From contig NZ_CP146022.1 of assembly GCF_036967205.1 (NCBI RefSeq), positions 6,634,001-6,698,000 of the forward strand: DNA of 64,000 nt, read 5' to 3'. Shown piece by piece: positions 1-9,346 of this stretch. The notes beneath the pieces are model-generated. The model made no database searches. It saw only the letters and a list, made by a program, of their open reading frames with translations, and was not told the origin of the DNA. The position numbers and the translations under genes were made by a program. The DNA comes from Streptomyces sp. Q6 (GTDB lineage Bacteria > Actinomycetota > Actinomycetes > Streptomycetales > Streptomycetaceae). How positions within the stretch are numbered: position 1 is the first letter of the stretch; each line of letters begins with the position of its first letter.

Positions 1-50
1 ACCTGTGCCGCCCGGCGGCACAGGTTCCGGCGGGTCGGTGACGCACACGG

Positions 51-1436
51 TCAGGAGTGCCAGGGACCCGTCACCGCGAACGTCGTGCCGGGCGTGTAGC
101 AGTTCACGTACATCGTGTCGCCGTCGGGGGAGAAAGTGACCCCCGCGAACTCGCCCCACTCCGGGGCCTCGGGCGTCCCGATGTTCTGCCGGCCCCGCGC
201 CATGGCGTACACCTCGCCCTTGCGCGTGACGCCGAAGACGTGCTGCGCGCCCTCACCGTCCTCGCACACCATCAGGCCGCCGCTGGGCGCGAGGCAGATG
301 TTGTCGGGCTCCTCGCCGGGCAGTTGCACGTCGGTGTCCGGCCCGAAGACGATGACCAGCGTGAGGCGGCGCGACGCCGGGTCGTACCGCCAGATCTGCC
401 CGAAGTGGTCGGCGGCCGAGCCCTCCCTGCTGCGCGCGTACGACGACACGAAGTAGACGCACGACCCGCCCCAGTAGCAGCCCTCCAGCTTCTGGGCGTG
501 CGTGATGCCCTTCGGCCCGAAGTCCTGGTTGCGGATGGGGGTCTGCGCGGCCAGCGGGTCCGGTACGTCGACCCACTCGACGCCGCCGAAGCTCGCCCCG
601 GTCTCCTGGACCGCCGACAGGTCGGGCACGCCCGGCACCCGCATCGCCTGGAGCCGGCCGCCCGCGCGCAGCGAACCCAGGCCGCCCTCGGGCTTGTTGG
701 GCAGGAAGCGGTAGAACAGGCCGAACGGGGACTGGAACGCGTCCTCCGTCTCGTAGACGATGCCGCGCCGCGGATCGACGGCGACGGCCTCGTGCTGGAA
801 GCGACCCATCGCGGTCAGCGGGACGGCACCCGAGCGGTGCGGGTCGACCGGGTCGACCTCGAAGATGAAGCCGTGGTCCTTCGTGTAGCCGTTCGTACCG
901 GCCCGGTCCTCGGTCTCCTCGCAGGTGAGCCAGGTGCCCCAAGGGGTGTGGCCGCCCGCGCAGTTGACGGCCGTACCGGCGATCGCGACCCGCTCCGACA
1001 GCACGTTCCCGTGCCGGTCGACGGTGAGCGCCGTACAGCCGCCCTTGCCCATCGGGTCGTAGGTGAGGCCGGCGACGGTCGGCACCTGGATCTTCGCGGT
1101 GACCCGGTTCTCGTGGTTGCGCACGAGGTGCACGCGGCCCTGTCTCCCGGCGAAGGCGGCCATGCCGTCGTGGTTGCTCGGCACCTTGCCCTCCCCGGAC
1201 CGCAGGGGGTCCCCTTCGCGGGAGAGCACCTTGTACGAGAACCCCTTCGGCAGGTCGAGCAGTCCGGCCGGGTCGGGCACCAACGGCCCGTAGCCGCCCT
1301 TCCCCTGTGCCGCGGCGGACCCGGCGAACAGCTCGGAGACGGCCCCGGCGAAGGTGATCCCCACCCCCAGCGCGCCGGTGCGGGCGAGGACTTGACGTCG
1401 TGTTGCGGACTGCCGTGCATCGGTGGTGCGTGACAT
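51..1436 (-). CDS. Secreted PhoX-family (DUF839) phosphatase-like protein
   Basis: Encodes 461 residues. The N-terminus has a twin-arginine export signal (ATRRQVLA at residues 11-18, then a hydrophobic stretch ending in an AAAQ cleavage region near residue 44), so the protein is probably exported folded by Tat. The body matches the PhoX/DUF839 beta-propeller family, whose studied members are calcium/iron-dependent alkaline phosphatases. Seen: signal, length and many short acidic and aromatic repeats. Family knowledge: phosphate-ester hydrolysis outside the cell. Inference: a role in phosphate scavenging. The substrate cannot be told from sequence, and the family also contains members of unproven activity. 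Confidence 0.85.
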   Translation of the reverse strand: MSRTTDARQSATRRQVLARTGALGVGITFAGAVSELFAGSAAAQGKGGYGPLVPDPAGLLDLPKGFSYKVLSREGDPLRSGEGKVPSNHDGMAAFAGRQGRVHLVRNHENRVTAKIQVPTVAGLTYDPMGKGGCTALTVDRHGNVLSERVAIAGTAVNCAGGHTPWGTWLTCEETEDRAGTNGYTKDHGFIFEVDPVDPHRSGAVPLTAMGRFQHEAVAVDPRRGIVYETEDAFQSPFGLFYRFLPNKPEGGLGSLRAGGRLQAMRVPGVPDLSAVQETGASFGGVEWVDVPDPLAAQTPIRNQDFGPKGITHAQKLEGCYWGGSCVYFVSSYARSREGSAADHFGQIWRYDPASRRLTLVIVFGPDTDVQLPGEEPDNICLAPSGGLMVCEDGEGAQHVFGVTRKGEVYAMARGRQNIGTPEAPEWGEFAGVTFSPDGDTMYVNCYTPGTTFAVTGPWHS

Positions 1437-1617
1437 GAGAGCAACTTCCTGTTGGCGGACAGGACTGTGACCCGGCTGTGTCTATCACGCACACTCCGTC
1501 ACGGGAACCACGCGCGTAGCAAGTGCAGCTAGAGGATGGTTACTCGTGTAGCCAAGCGGCCTTCCCGCCCCGGGACCTACGGGGGAGGAGGCGCGGCCCC
1601 TGGGCGCGGACGAGCCC

Positions 1618-2742
1618 CTATGCGCGGACGAGCCCCTTCGCGTCCCGGGCCAGTGCCGTGAGCCGCGAGATCGCCCGGAAGTACTTCTTCCGGTAGCCGC
1701 CGTTCAGCATCTCCTCGCTGAAGAGCCGGTCGAACGGCTCGCCCGCCGCCAGCACCGGGATCTCGCGGTCGTAGAGCCGGTCCGCGAGGACCACGAGGCG
1801 CAGGGCCGTCGACTGGTCGGGGACGGCGGAGACATCGGTGAGGCAGACGGCCTTGAGGTGGTCCGTCAGGGCGCCGTAGCGGCTCGGGTGCACCCGGGCG
1901 AGATGCTCCAGGAGGTGCGGGAAGTCGTCGAGCGACGCGCCCTCGGTGGCGTACGCGGCCTTGGTGACCTGCTCGTCGGAGAACGGCGCGGGGGCCTCGG
2001 GCAGCCCGCGGTGCCGGTAGTCCTCGCCGTCGATGCGCAGCGGACGGAAGTGCGCGGACAGGCCCTGGATCTCGCGCAGGAAGTCGGCGGAGGCGAACCG
2101 GCCCTCGCCGAGCTTGCCCGGCAGTGTGTTCGAGGTGGCGGCGAGCGCGACGCCCGCGTCGACCAGCTTGCCGAGCAGGGTGGAGACCAGGACGGTGTCG
2201 CCGGGATCGTCGAGCTCGAACTCGTCGATGCAGAGCAGCCGGTGGCCGCTGAGCGTCTTCACCGTCTGCTGGAAGCCGAGCGCGCCGACCAGGTTCGTCA
2301 GCTCGACGAACGTGCCGAACGCCTTGAGCTCCGGCGCGGCCGCGGTCGCGTGCCACAGGGAGGCGAGGAGGTGGGTCTTGCCGACGCCGTAGCCGCCGTC
2401 GAGGTAGACGCCGCGCGGCCCGGTCGGGGCGGCGGCCTTCTTGCCGAAGCCGAACAGCCCGCGCTTCTTCCCGGAGCCCGAGGCGTGCGCCCCGCCGAGC
2501 CCGGCGGCGAAGGAGCTCAGGACCGAGACGGCCTGCGTCTGGCTCGGCTGGTTCGGGTCGGGGATGTACGTCTCGAAGCGGGCGGTGCTGAACCGGGGCG
2601 GCGGCACCATCTCCGCGACCAGGCGCTCCGCGGGGACGTGCGGTTCACGGGCGCACAGGGACAGCGGCGCCGCGTCGGGTATGGGGCTGATGCCCATGGG
2701 GCGGGACTCCCGGGAGTCGGCGGCTTCGGTGGAGGACGACAC
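1618..2742 (-). CDS. zapE: ZapE/AFG1-family AAA ATPase
   Basis: Encodes 374 residues. Walker A is GGYGVGKTH (116-124) and Walker B is IDEFE (172-176). The spacing and the arginine-rich C-terminal half match the AFG1/ZapE family. In Escherichia coli ZapE associates with the division ring and FtsZ; in actinomycetes the role is not established. The chosen start is a GTG two bases after GAGGAG. A downstream ATG (2694) with GGGAG eight or so bases before it is an alternative that would remove 16 residues. The gene diverges from the pyrimidine reductase with only 37 bp between starts, so the two promoters must overlap. Confidence 0.85.
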   Translation of the reverse strand: MSSSTEAADSRESRPMGISPIPDAAPLSLCAREPHVPAERLVAEMVPPPRFSTARFETYIPDPNQPSQTQAVSVLSSFAAGLGGAHASGSGKKRGLFGFGKKAAAPTGPRGVYLDGGYGVGKTHLLASLWHATAAAPELKAFGTFVELTNLVGALGFQQTVKTLSGHRLLCIDEFELDDPGDTVLVSTLLGKLVDAGVALAATSNTLPGKLGEGRFASADFLREIQGLSAHFRPLRIDGEDYRHRGLPEAPAPFSDEQVTKAAYATEGASLDDFPHLLEHLARVHPSRYGALTDHLKAVCLTDVSAVPDQSTALRLVVLADRLYDREIPVLAAGEPFDRLFSEEMLNGGYRKKYFRAISRLTALARDAKGLVRA

Positions 2743-2779
2743 AACTCCTCAGCTTAGTGGCCGTGCCACACTGCACGTC

Positions 2780-3625
2780 ATGCGACGCCTGTTCCCTGTG
2801 ACGTACGAAACAGCAGATGGCAAGGGGTACGAGGGCCAGGAGGTGGCCGAGGGGCCGGTGAGCCGCGAGTGGAGTCTCGACGAACTCGCCGACGCCTACG
2901 CCTACCCCGCCGGTACCGGAGCCGGTCGGGAGGTCGGTCAGGAGGGGGACGTGTGGTTGCGCGCCAACATGGTCTCCACGCTCGACGGGGCGGCCCAGCA
3001 CGACGGCCGCTCGCAGCCCATCTCCTGCCCCACCGACATGCGGATCTTCGGCACCCTGCGCGGCCTCGCCGACGTGGTGATCGTCGGCGCCCAGACCGTC
3101 CGCCAGGAGGGCTACCGGCCCGCCCGCGCCAGGGAGGCCTTCCTGGCACGCCGGGCGGCCGCGGGCCAGCGTCCGGCCCCCTCGATCGCGGTCATCAGCG
3201 CGAGCCTCGACCTCGACTTCGACCTGCCGCTGTTCACCGACCCGCTGGCGCCGACGTTCCTGGTCACGGGGGCGGGCGCCCCGGCCGACCGGGTGGCGGC
3301 CGCGCGCAGGACGGGCACCGAGGTGCTGGTCGCCGGCGAGGGCGCGACCGTGGACCCGGACCGCGCGGTGCGGGCCCTCGCCGAGCGCGGGCTGCGGCGG
3401 CAGCTCACCGAGGGCGGTCCCCGGATGCTGGGTCAGTTCGTGGCGGCCCGGGTACTCGACGAGCTGTGTCTGACGGTGGCGCCGTTGCTCACCGCGGGTG
3501 ACGCGCAGCGCATCGCGGGAGGGTCGACCCTGGCCGTGCTGGAACGTTTCGAACTGGCATCTCTCCTGGAGGAGGACGGTTTTCTCTTCACTCGGTACCG
3601 TCGGACCCGACACTCGACGGAATGA
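2780..3625 (+). CDS. Pyrimidine reductase family protein (RibD C-terminal domain)
   Basis: Encodes 281 residues. The RibD-C/dihydrofolate-reductase-like fold is indicated by NMVSTLDGAA, GAQTVRQEGYRP and TEGGPRMLGQF, the usual dinucleotide- and substrate-binding blocks of 5-amino-6-(5-phosphoribosylamino)uracil reductases. There is no deaminase domain, so this is the stand-alone reductase type. It would use NADPH to reduce a riboflavin-pathway intermediate or a related pterin-like substrate. No rib genes are adjacent, so a place in riboflavin synthesis is inferred from family only. An in-frame extension upstream overlaps the divergent zapE and was rejected; the ATG at 2780 starts at the conserved region. 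Confidence 0.82.
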   Translation: MRRLFPVTYETADGKGYEGQEVAEGPVSREWSLDELADAYAYPAGTGAGREVGQEGDVWLRANMVSTLDGAAQHDGRSQPISCPTDMRIFGTLRGLADVVIVGAQTVRQEGYRPARAREAFLARRAAAGQRPAPSIAVISASLDLDFDLPLFTDPLAPTFLVTGAGAPADRVAAARRTGTEVLVAGEGATVDPDRAVRALAERGLRRQLTEGGPRMLGQFVAARVLDELCLTVAPLLTAGDAQRIAGGSTLAVLERFELASLLEEDGFLFTRYRRTRHSTE

Positions 3626-3668
3626 GTCGTTCCGTTTAGCTTCCGCTGGGCACACTAAATCTCGCAGA

Positions 3669-3686
3669 CCCCGTGCGGCCACGGGG
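3669..3686 (+). terminator. Short GC hairpin downstream of the pyrimidine reductase
   Basis: A perfect 7-bp stem (CCCCGTG/CACGGGG) closes a CGGC tetraloop about 45 bases after the reductase stop codon. There is no T-run. It is a plausible Streptomyces-type stem-loop terminator or RNA 3' end, but could be chance in such GC-rich sequence. Confidence 0.4.
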
Positions 3687-3769
3687 CAGGATGGTTTCCG
3701 CAGTTCCGCTGGTCCACCCCGGGGGGTCGTCGCAAGGCGGCCCACGGTAGGAGAAGAAGGGCGCCCGTC

Positions 3770-4243
3770 GTGTTCACGAGCGTATTGATGATCGAGAAGG
3801 CCCTGACGTCTGCCGACGTGGAGTTCGTCACCACTTTGCACGGTGACGAGGAAGTCTCTTTCCATGTGCTGCTCCAGCCCCGCGGCGACCAGGCCGACCG
3901 CCTGCTGCGGGCCATCGACGACGTCGCCATGGGCGAGCTCGACGAGGCGGCGCGGGAGGACGAGGTCCCCGAAGGCGACGAGGCCAAGGCGCCGGCCGAG
4001 CAGGCCCTCGCGGTCTCCCTTGCGGCCCTGCACCAGGCGGGCTGCGCGGCCGAGGGGCGACTGATCGAGGACCACCCGCTGGACGCCCTGAAGGCGCTGG
4101 TCGACGACGTCAAGGCGGACGAGGTCATCGTGCTGACCGACCCGCACTACGTCGAGGAGTTCTTCCACCGCGACTGGGCCTCCCGCGCCCGGCACAAGGT
4201 GGGCGTTCCGGTTCTGAAGCTGTTCTCGTACAGCAAGGCGTGA
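3770..4243 (+). CDS. Conserved actinobacterial protein of unknown function
   Basis: Encodes 157 residues from a GTG preceded by GGAGAAGAAGG at good spacing. The C-terminal part (DEVIVLTDPHYVEEFFHRDW, then VGVPVLKLF) looks like the last strands of a universal-stress-protein-like alpha/beta domain. The middle is acidic and probably a flexible helix. I recall close relatives carrying the name indole-3-glycerol phosphate synthase. Nothing here supports that: the protein is too short for a TIM barrel and lacks TrpC motifs. It lies just upstream of murC, on the same strand, with 118 bp between. No function is assigned. Confidence 0.72.
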   Translation: MFTSVLMIEKALTSADVEFVTTLHGDEEVSFHVLLQPRGDQADRLLRAIDDVAMGELDEAAREDEVPEGDEAKAPAEQALAVSLAALHQAGCAAEGRLIEDHPLDALKALVDDVKADEVIVLTDPHYVEEFFHRDWASRARHKVGVPVLKLFSYSKA

Positions 4244-4361
4244 GCGGTGCCGTAGCCGAGGTGCGAGGCGGGCGGGGCCGAGGCAATAGGCTTGGCCCCG
4301 TCCGTCGCCGTTCCGGCCGCGGATCAGGACACCCAAGGACGACCTCAGGGGAGCGACACGT

Positions 4362-5768
4362 ATGGCACCCGGCCTGCCCACTTCTACCGCCGCCATGGAC
4401 CGACCGCACTTCATCGGCATCGGCGGCGCCGGAATGTCGGGCATCGCCAAGATCCTCGCGCAGCGCGGCGCGCGGGTCGCGGGCAGCGACTCCCGTGAGT
4501 CCGCCACCGCCGAGGCCCTGCGTGCGCTCGGCGTCACGGTCCACATCGGCCACGACGCCGCGCACCTCGCGCCCGACGCCAGCTGCGTCGTCGTCTCCTC
4601 CGCGATCCGCGAGGACAACCCGGAGCTGGTCCGCGCCGCCGAGCTGGACATCCCCGTCGTCCACCGCTCGGACGCGCTCGCGGCCCTGATGGACGGCCTG
4701 CGCCCGATCGCCGTCGCCGGTACGCACGGCAAGACGACCACGACGTCGATGCTGGCGGTCTCGCTCAGCGCCCTCGGGCTCGACCCGTCGTACGCGATCG
4801 GCGGCGACCTCGACGCCCCTGGTTCGAACGCGCTGCACGGCGAGGGCGACATCTTCGTCGCCGAGGCCGACGAGTCGGACCGCAGCTTCCACAAGTACCG
4901 GCCCGAAGTCGCGATCATCCTGAACGTCGAGCTCGACCACCACGCCAACTACGCGTCGATGGACGAGATCTACGACTCCTTCGAGACGTTCACGTCCAAG
5001 ATCGTCCCCGGCGGCACGCTGGTGATCGCCGCCGACCACGACGGCGCGGTCGAGCTGACCCGCCGTATCCGCGACACGACGTCCCTCAAGGTCGTCACGT
5101 ACGGCGAGTCCGAGTCGGCCGACATCCGCATCCACAAGATCACCCCGCGTGGGCTGGCCAGCGAGGTAACGGTCCTCCTGGACGGCAAGCTGCTCACCTT
5201 CACCGTCTCGGTCCCCGGCCGCCACTACGCGCACAACGCGGTCGCGGCCCTCGCGGCGGGCGTCGCCCTCGGCATCCCGTCCCGGAACCTGGCGGGCGCG
5301 CTGAAGTCCTACACGGGCGTCAAGCGCCGCCTCCAGCTCAAGGGCGAGGAGAACGGCGTGCAGGTCGTCGACTCGTACGCCCACCACCCGACCGAGATGA
5401 CCGCCGACCTGGAAGCCATGCGCTCGGCGGTCGGTGACTCCCGCATCCTGGTCCTCTTCCAGCCGCACCTCTTCTCCCGCACCCAGGAGCTGGGCAAGGA
5501 GATGGGTGACGCCCTGAAGCTCGCGGACGCCTCGGTCGTGCTCGACATCTACCCGGCGCGCGAGGACCCGATCCCCGGCATCACCAGCGCCCTGATCGTC
5601 GACGCGGCGCGTGCGGCCGGCGCCGACGTGCAGCCGGCGAGCGACAAGGCGGCGGCCGTCGAGGCGATCGCGGGAATGGCGAAGCCCGGCGATCTCGTTC
5701 TCACCATGGGAGCGGGCGACGTCACGGACCTCGGCCCGCGGATCCTGGACCACCTCGCACAGCGCTGA
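4362..5768 (+). CDS. murC: UDP-N-acetylmuramate--L-alanine ligase MurC
   Basis: Encodes 468 residues. It has the MurC signature order: an N-terminal UDP-binding glycine loop (GIGGAGMSGIA), the ATP-binding GTHGKTTTTSM, the central acidic ADESDRSF block, then the DSYAHHPTE motif of the C-terminal domain. It adds L-alanine to UDP-MurNAc in the cytoplasm, the first amino-acid addition in the peptidoglycan stem peptide. Length is normal for the family. A RBS (GGGAGCGAC) precedes the ATG. In this window murC stands apart from any mur/fts cluster and is followed ten bases later by msrB, with which it is probably cotranscribed. Confidence 0.96.
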   Translation: MAPGLPTSTAAMDRPHFIGIGGAGMSGIAKILAQRGARVAGSDSRESATAEALRALGVTVHIGHDAAHLAPDASCVVVSSAIREDNPELVRAAELDIPVVHRSDALAALMDGLRPIAVAGTHGKTTTTSMLAVSLSALGLDPSYAIGGDLDAPGSNALHGEGDIFVAEADESDRSFHKYRPEVAIILNVELDHHANYASMDEIYDSFETFTSKIVPGGTLVIAADHDGAVELTRRIRDTTSLKVVTYGESESADIRIHKITPRGLASEVTVLLDGKLLTFTVSVPGRHYAHNAVAALAAGVALGIPSRNLAGALKSYTGVKRRLQLKGEENGVQVVDSYAHHPTEMTADLEAMRSAVGDSRILVLFQPHLFSRTQELGKEMGDALKLADASVVLDIYPAREDPIPGITSALIVDAARAAGADVQPASDKAAAVEAIAGMAKPGDLVLTMGAGDVTDLGPRILDHLAQR

Positions 5769-5778
5769 AGGAGACCTC

Positions 5779-6186
5779 ATGTCGTACGACGTCGAGAAGC
5801 CGGACGAGCAGTGGCGCGCGGAGCTGACCCCGGCGGAGTACGCGGTACTGCGCCAGGCCGGCACGGAGCCCGCCTTCGTCGGTGAGTACACCGACACCAA
5901 GACCAAGGGCGTCTACTCCTGCCGCGCCTGCGGCGCGGAGCTGTTCACCTCGACGGAGAAGTTCGAGTCGCACTGCGGCTGGCCGAGCTTCTACGACCCG
6001 AAGAACTCGGACGCCGTCGAGCTCATGGAGGACCGCTCGCACGGCATGGTCCGCACGGAGGTCCGCTGCGCACGCTGCGGCTCGCACCTCGGGCACGTGT
6101 TCGAGGGCGAGGGGTACCCCACGCCGACGGACCAGCGGTACTGCATCAACTCGATCTCGCTGCGACTGGCGGCGGACGAGGACTGA
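5779..6186 (+). CDS. msrB: Peptide-methionine (R)-S-oxide reductase MsrB
   Basis: Encodes 135 residues. It has two zinc-ligand CxxC pairs (CRAC and CARC), the SHCGWPSF block, the GHVFEGEG block and the catalytic cysteine in RYCIN (Cys122). It reduces methionine-R-sulfoxide in proteins using thioredoxin. The start is an ATG with AAGGAGA seven or so bases upstream, ten bases after the murC stop, so the two are likely one transcript. Length matches single-domain MsrB; there is no MsrA fusion. Confidence 0.95.
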   Translation: MSYDVEKPDEQWRAELTPAEYAVLRQAGTEPAFVGEYTDTKTKGVYSCRACGAELFTSTEKFESHCGWPSFYDPKNSDAVELMEDRSHGMVRTEVRCARCGSHLGHVFEGEGYPTPTDQRYCINSISLRLAADED

Positions 6187-6220
6187 CGGACCGGGCCGCC
6201 CGGCCCGCTCGACCTGGAGG

Positions 6221-7072
6221 TCACGCCGCGTCGGCGTCGGCCTCCATGGTCATGCGGGCCATGTGCAGCGCCAGGTACGAGATCTCGTCGTCGCTCAGCC
6301 GCTCGCCCAGCCGCAGCTCGACGATCGTCGCCAGCTTCTGCGCCGTACCGGTCGCCTCCGGGTAGTGCTGGCGGATGCCCTTGCCGATCGTGGACTCGTG
6401 GCCCTTCAGCTGGCGGTGCTGCTGGATCCGCACGAAGAGATAGCGGACGTGCGTGATGAACCGCGCCGCGCTCAACGACTCCTGCGCCACGTCCAGGCCG
6501 TACTGCTCGCGCACGACGGCGAGCATCTGCTGGATGACCCCGGTCATCGTGTACGTGAACGACAGGTCGCCCGACGCGAAGCCGGCGTTGACCAGGTGCA
6601 GGGCGAGCGCCGTCGCCTCGGAGGGGTCGAGGCGCGGGTCCACCCGCTCGTTGATGGCCGCCAGCAGGCTCTGCGCCTGGGCGTACTCGGTGCCGTACAG
6701 GGCCTGCGTCTCGGCGCGCAGCGGGTACTCGACGACGATCCCGCGCTTCGCCCGGTCCAGGGCGCCCGCGACATGGTCGGCGACCGCGATGGCGAGGGTC
6801 GGCCGCGTGGACTCGCGCCCCTCGATGCCGACCTCTTCGAGCGCGATGACGACGGCGCGCAGGACCTCCTCGCCGATGAGGGCGAAGACCTCGGCCAGAT
6901 GATCGGGATCGCGGCCGTCGGCCGGGACGAAGACGCGCACGATCAGCGCGGGGTCGATGGGCTTGCCCTGCTGCGAGCTGAACCCGATGCCACGCCCGGT
7001 GAGGATGACCTCCTGGCCCCGCTCGTCACGAGCGAGGACCACATTGTTGTTCAGGACGCGTAGTGCCTCCAC
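6221..7072 (-). CDS. LicT/BglG-family transcriptional antiterminator
   Basis: Encodes 283 residues. The first 60 or so form the RNA-binding CAT domain (RVLNNNVVLA, GRGIGFSSQ), followed by two PTS regulation domains (PRD1 and PRD2) containing the histidines normally phosphorylated by HPr or EIIB (ADHVAGAL, LALHLVNAGF, THVRYLFVR, LALHMARM). Proteins of this family bind a RAT hairpin in nascent mRNA and prevent formation of an overlapping terminator when the cognate sugar is being transported. A matching RAT/terminator pair lies in the leader of the PTS permease gene just upstream (9305-9394). The gene lies 136 bases downstream of the permease on the same strand, so it probably also controls its own expression. 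Confidence 0.92.
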   Translation of the reverse strand: MEALRVLNNNVVLARDERGQEVILTGRGIGFSSQQGKPIDPALIVRVFVPADGRDPDHLAEVFALIGEEVLRAVVIALEEVGIEGRESTRPTLAIAVADHVAGALDRAKRGIVVEYPLRAETQALYGTEYAQAQSLLAAINERVDPRLDPSEATALALHLVNAGFASGDLSFTYTMTGVIQQMLAVVREQYGLDVAQESLSAARFITHVRYLFVRIQQHRQLKGHESTIGKGIRQHYPEATGTAQKLATIVELRLGERLSDDEISYLALHMARMTMEADADAA

Positions 7073-7208
7073 CGGCCCTCCTTTCCGTCCGTGGTCCGAT
7101 GCCTGTCCGATGATCCCGTATTGTCCGCCGTCCGCGCCAACCGCGCCGGAACGGCCACGGTGCGCGCGCCCCGCGGAGGGACGCGCGCACCGGACGGACG
7201 GCGGAGGG

Positions 7209-9230
7209 TTACCGCTGGACGGTCACCACGGGGGCGCCGGCGACGACGTCCTGCCCGATCCGCGGCTCGACCGAGGCGAACTCGGCGGTGTTGGGGACCG
7301 TCATGAGGGTGACGGTCGGGTGCTCCGCGGCGCGCACGGCGTCGAGGTCGACCTCGGCGAGGAGATCGCCGACGGAGACCTTCTGGCCGGACTCGACGCG
7401 TACGTCGAAGCCCTCGCCCTGCATCTTGACCGTGTCGATGCCGACGTGGACCAGCACCTCGACGCCGTCCGCGGTGCGGATGCCGAAGGCGTGACCGGTG
7501 TCGACGACGGTGACGAGCTCACCGTCGACCGGGGCGACGATGCGGCCGTCGGCCGGCTCGATGCCCACGCCCTCACCGAGCGCGCGGGACGAGAAGACCG
7601 GGTCCGGGACCTCGTCGAGGCCGACCACACGGCCCGCGACCGGCGCCGCGAGCTCCACCTTCGCGGCGGTGACGACCTCACGGTCGTCGGCCGGCGCGTC
7701 CTCGCCGCGGGCGGCGGCCTCGGCGGCGTCGCGCTCGGCGTTGGCCTGGGCGCGGTCCTCCTTGGTGCGGAAGTCGGAGAAGTAGACGAGCGCCATCGAG
7801 GTGAAGAAGGCCGCGGTGATCGCGATGATGTACGTGACCATCGGGTCGAAGACCGGGATGGTGAGCAGCGAGGTGAAGGCGAAGGCGTCGGTGTCCACGC
7901 CGCCCATGACGCCGACGATCACACCGCCCACGAGGCAGCCGACGAGCATGCGCGGGTAGATCCGCTTGAAGCGCAGGTGGATGCCGTACAGGGACGGCTC
8001 GGAGATACCGCCGAACAGACCCGCGGCGAGCGCGCCGGTCGCGGTCTGGCGCATCTCCTTCTCACGGTGACGGATCGAGAGCAGCAGCACACCGGCGGTG
8101 GCGCCGAAGCAGGCGAAGTTCCACGCGCCCATGGGGCCCTGGATGAAGTCGTACCCGAGGGTGCTGATGTTCTGGAGCATGAGGGCGTTCAGCGGCCAGT
8201 GCAGGCCGAGCGGCACCAGGAACGGGTAGATCAGCGGGATCAGGATCGCGAAGACGATCGGGGCGTTGTTGTTCAGCCACGACAGACCCTCACCGAGGCC
8301 GTTGCCGGCCCAGATGCCCATCGGGCCGATGAGGAACGCGGTCACCGGGATCATGATCAGCATGCTGAAGAACGGCACGAACACCATGTGCACGTTCTCC
8401 GGGAAGACGCGCTGCAAGCCTTTGTAGACCAGGGCGAGCAGGGCGACCATCAGCAGCGGCACGAAGACCTGGCCGCCGTAGTCGTTCAGCTGCATCGGCA
8501 GGCCGAAGACGTGCGCCACGCACTCCTGGGTGCCCAGGGTCGCGTTGGTGGTGCAGGTGATTCCGGGGATCCCGGAGTCCTTGTTGAGCATGCCGGTGAA
8601 GTTCGGGGTCATCACCGCGGCCATCACGGCGGCGCCGACCCACGGGTCGATCTTCAGCTTCTTGGCCGCGTTGTACGCGACGAAGATCGGCAGGAAGTAC
8701 AGCACCGAGCGCCACATGGCGTCGACGAACACCCAGGTCGCGGACTTGTCCGTGGCCCGGAAGTCGACCAGCCCGAAGGCGTCGAGCATGGAGGCGATCG
8801 CGATGATCAGCGAGGAGCCGAGCAGCACGCCCATGAGCGGGCGGAACGAGTCCGAGAGGTACTCGAAGAAGTTGTCGACCCAGGCGAAGCGGCCGCGGCT
8901 CTTGGCGCGCATCTCGGCCTTGACGTCCGCGTCGGACTTCGGCTTGGCCGTGCCGCCCGCGGTCATCGACGGCAGGTTCATGATCTCGGAGTAGACGCGT
9001 GCGACGGCGCCTCCGATCACGATCTGGAAGCGGTCGCCGGACTGCGGCACGGTCCCCATGACGCCACCGAGGGCGTCGAGGGCGGCCTGGTCGACCTTCT
9101 GCCCGTCGTGGAGCTGGAAGCGCAGCCGCGTCGCACAGTGCGTGAGGCTCTCGATGTTCCCGGGCCCGCCGACGCCACGGAGAATGCTCTCCGCCAGCGC
9201 CTCGGTACCCGGTGCGGTGGTGCTGCTCAT
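7209..9230 (-). CDS. PTS beta-glucoside/glucose-type permease, EIIBCA fusion
   Basis: Encodes 673 residues in the order EIIB - EIIC - EIIA. EIIB has the phosphorylated cysteine in LTHCATRLRF (Cys32). EIIC is a long multi-helix membrane domain, roughly residues 110-480, with the family GISEPSLYGIHLRFK loop. EIIA of the Crr type has LVHVGIDTVKM with the phosphorylated histidine, after an acidic linker. It imports and phosphorylates a sugar using phosphoenolpyruvate. The pairing with a LicT-type regulator and RAT leader favours an aryl-beta-glucoside such as salicin or cellobiose, but substrate is inferred. The start at 9230 has AGGAAG four bases upstream; further upstream in-frame codons fall in the leader and are excluded. 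Confidence 0.92.
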   Translation of the reverse strand: MSSTTAPGTEALAESILRGVGGPGNIESLTHCATRLRFQLHDGQKVDQAALDALGGVMGTVPQSGDRFQIVIGGAVARVYSEIMNLPSMTAGGTAKPKSDADVKAEMRAKSRGRFAWVDNFFEYLSDSFRPLMGVLLGSSLIIAIASMLDAFGLVDFRATDKSATWVFVDAMWRSVLYFLPIFVAYNAAKKLKIDPWVGAAVMAAVMTPNFTGMLNKDSGIPGITCTTNATLGTQECVAHVFGLPMQLNDYGGQVFVPLLMVALLALVYKGLQRVFPENVHMVFVPFFSMLIMIPVTAFLIGPMGIWAGNGLGEGLSWLNNNAPIVFAILIPLIYPFLVPLGLHWPLNALMLQNISTLGYDFIQGPMGAWNFACFGATAGVLLLSIRHREKEMRQTATGALAAGLFGGISEPSLYGIHLRFKRIYPRMLVGCLVGGVIVGVMGGVDTDAFAFTSLLTIPVFDPMVTYIIAITAAFFTSMALVYFSDFRTKEDRAQANAERDAAEAAARGEDAPADDREVVTAAKVELAAPVAGRVVGLDEVPDPVFSSRALGEGVGIEPADGRIVAPVDGELVTVVDTGHAFGIRTADGVEVLVHVGIDTVKMQGEGFDVRVESGQKVSVGDLLAEVDLDAVRAAEHPTVTLMTVPNTAEFASVEPRIGQDVVAGAPVVTVQR

Positions 9231-9304
9231 GATGCTTCCTCGCATCTCGGATTCTTGCTGTCGTACATCGGCTCGTGATCGCTCCCGACCCGGGTCCGGG
9301 CAAC

Positions 9305-9346
9305 AAAAAAGGCCCGGGCAACGCCAAACGGCGTTTCCCAGGCCTT
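9305..9346 (-). terminator. Intrinsic terminator in the PTS permease leader
   Basis: On the minus strand a 17-position stem (15 Watson-Crick pairs, one G-T, one mismatch) begins at AAGGCCTGGG and ends at CCCGGGCCTT, with a GTTT loop, and runs straight into a T-tract (plus-strand A-run 9305-9310). This is an unusually textbook Rho-independent terminator for Streptomyces. Its 5' arm shares AAGGCC with the 3' side of the RAT element, so the two hairpins cannot form together. Confidence 0.88.

Noticed and set aside
1437-1617. Possible PHO box upstream of the PhoX gene
   Set aside because: Only partial GTTCCC-like and GGTCAC-like matches are seen; no clear pair of PhoP direct repeats, so not listed.
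2645-4948. 767-residue open frame opposite the reductase, small protein and murC
   Set aside because: It spans several convincing genes on the other strand and has Arg/Ser-rich nonsense composition.
6957-9278. 773-residue open frame opposite the PTS permease
   Set aside because: Low-complexity Gly/Asp/Arg/His-rich product with no domain; a shadow of the GC-rich permease gene.
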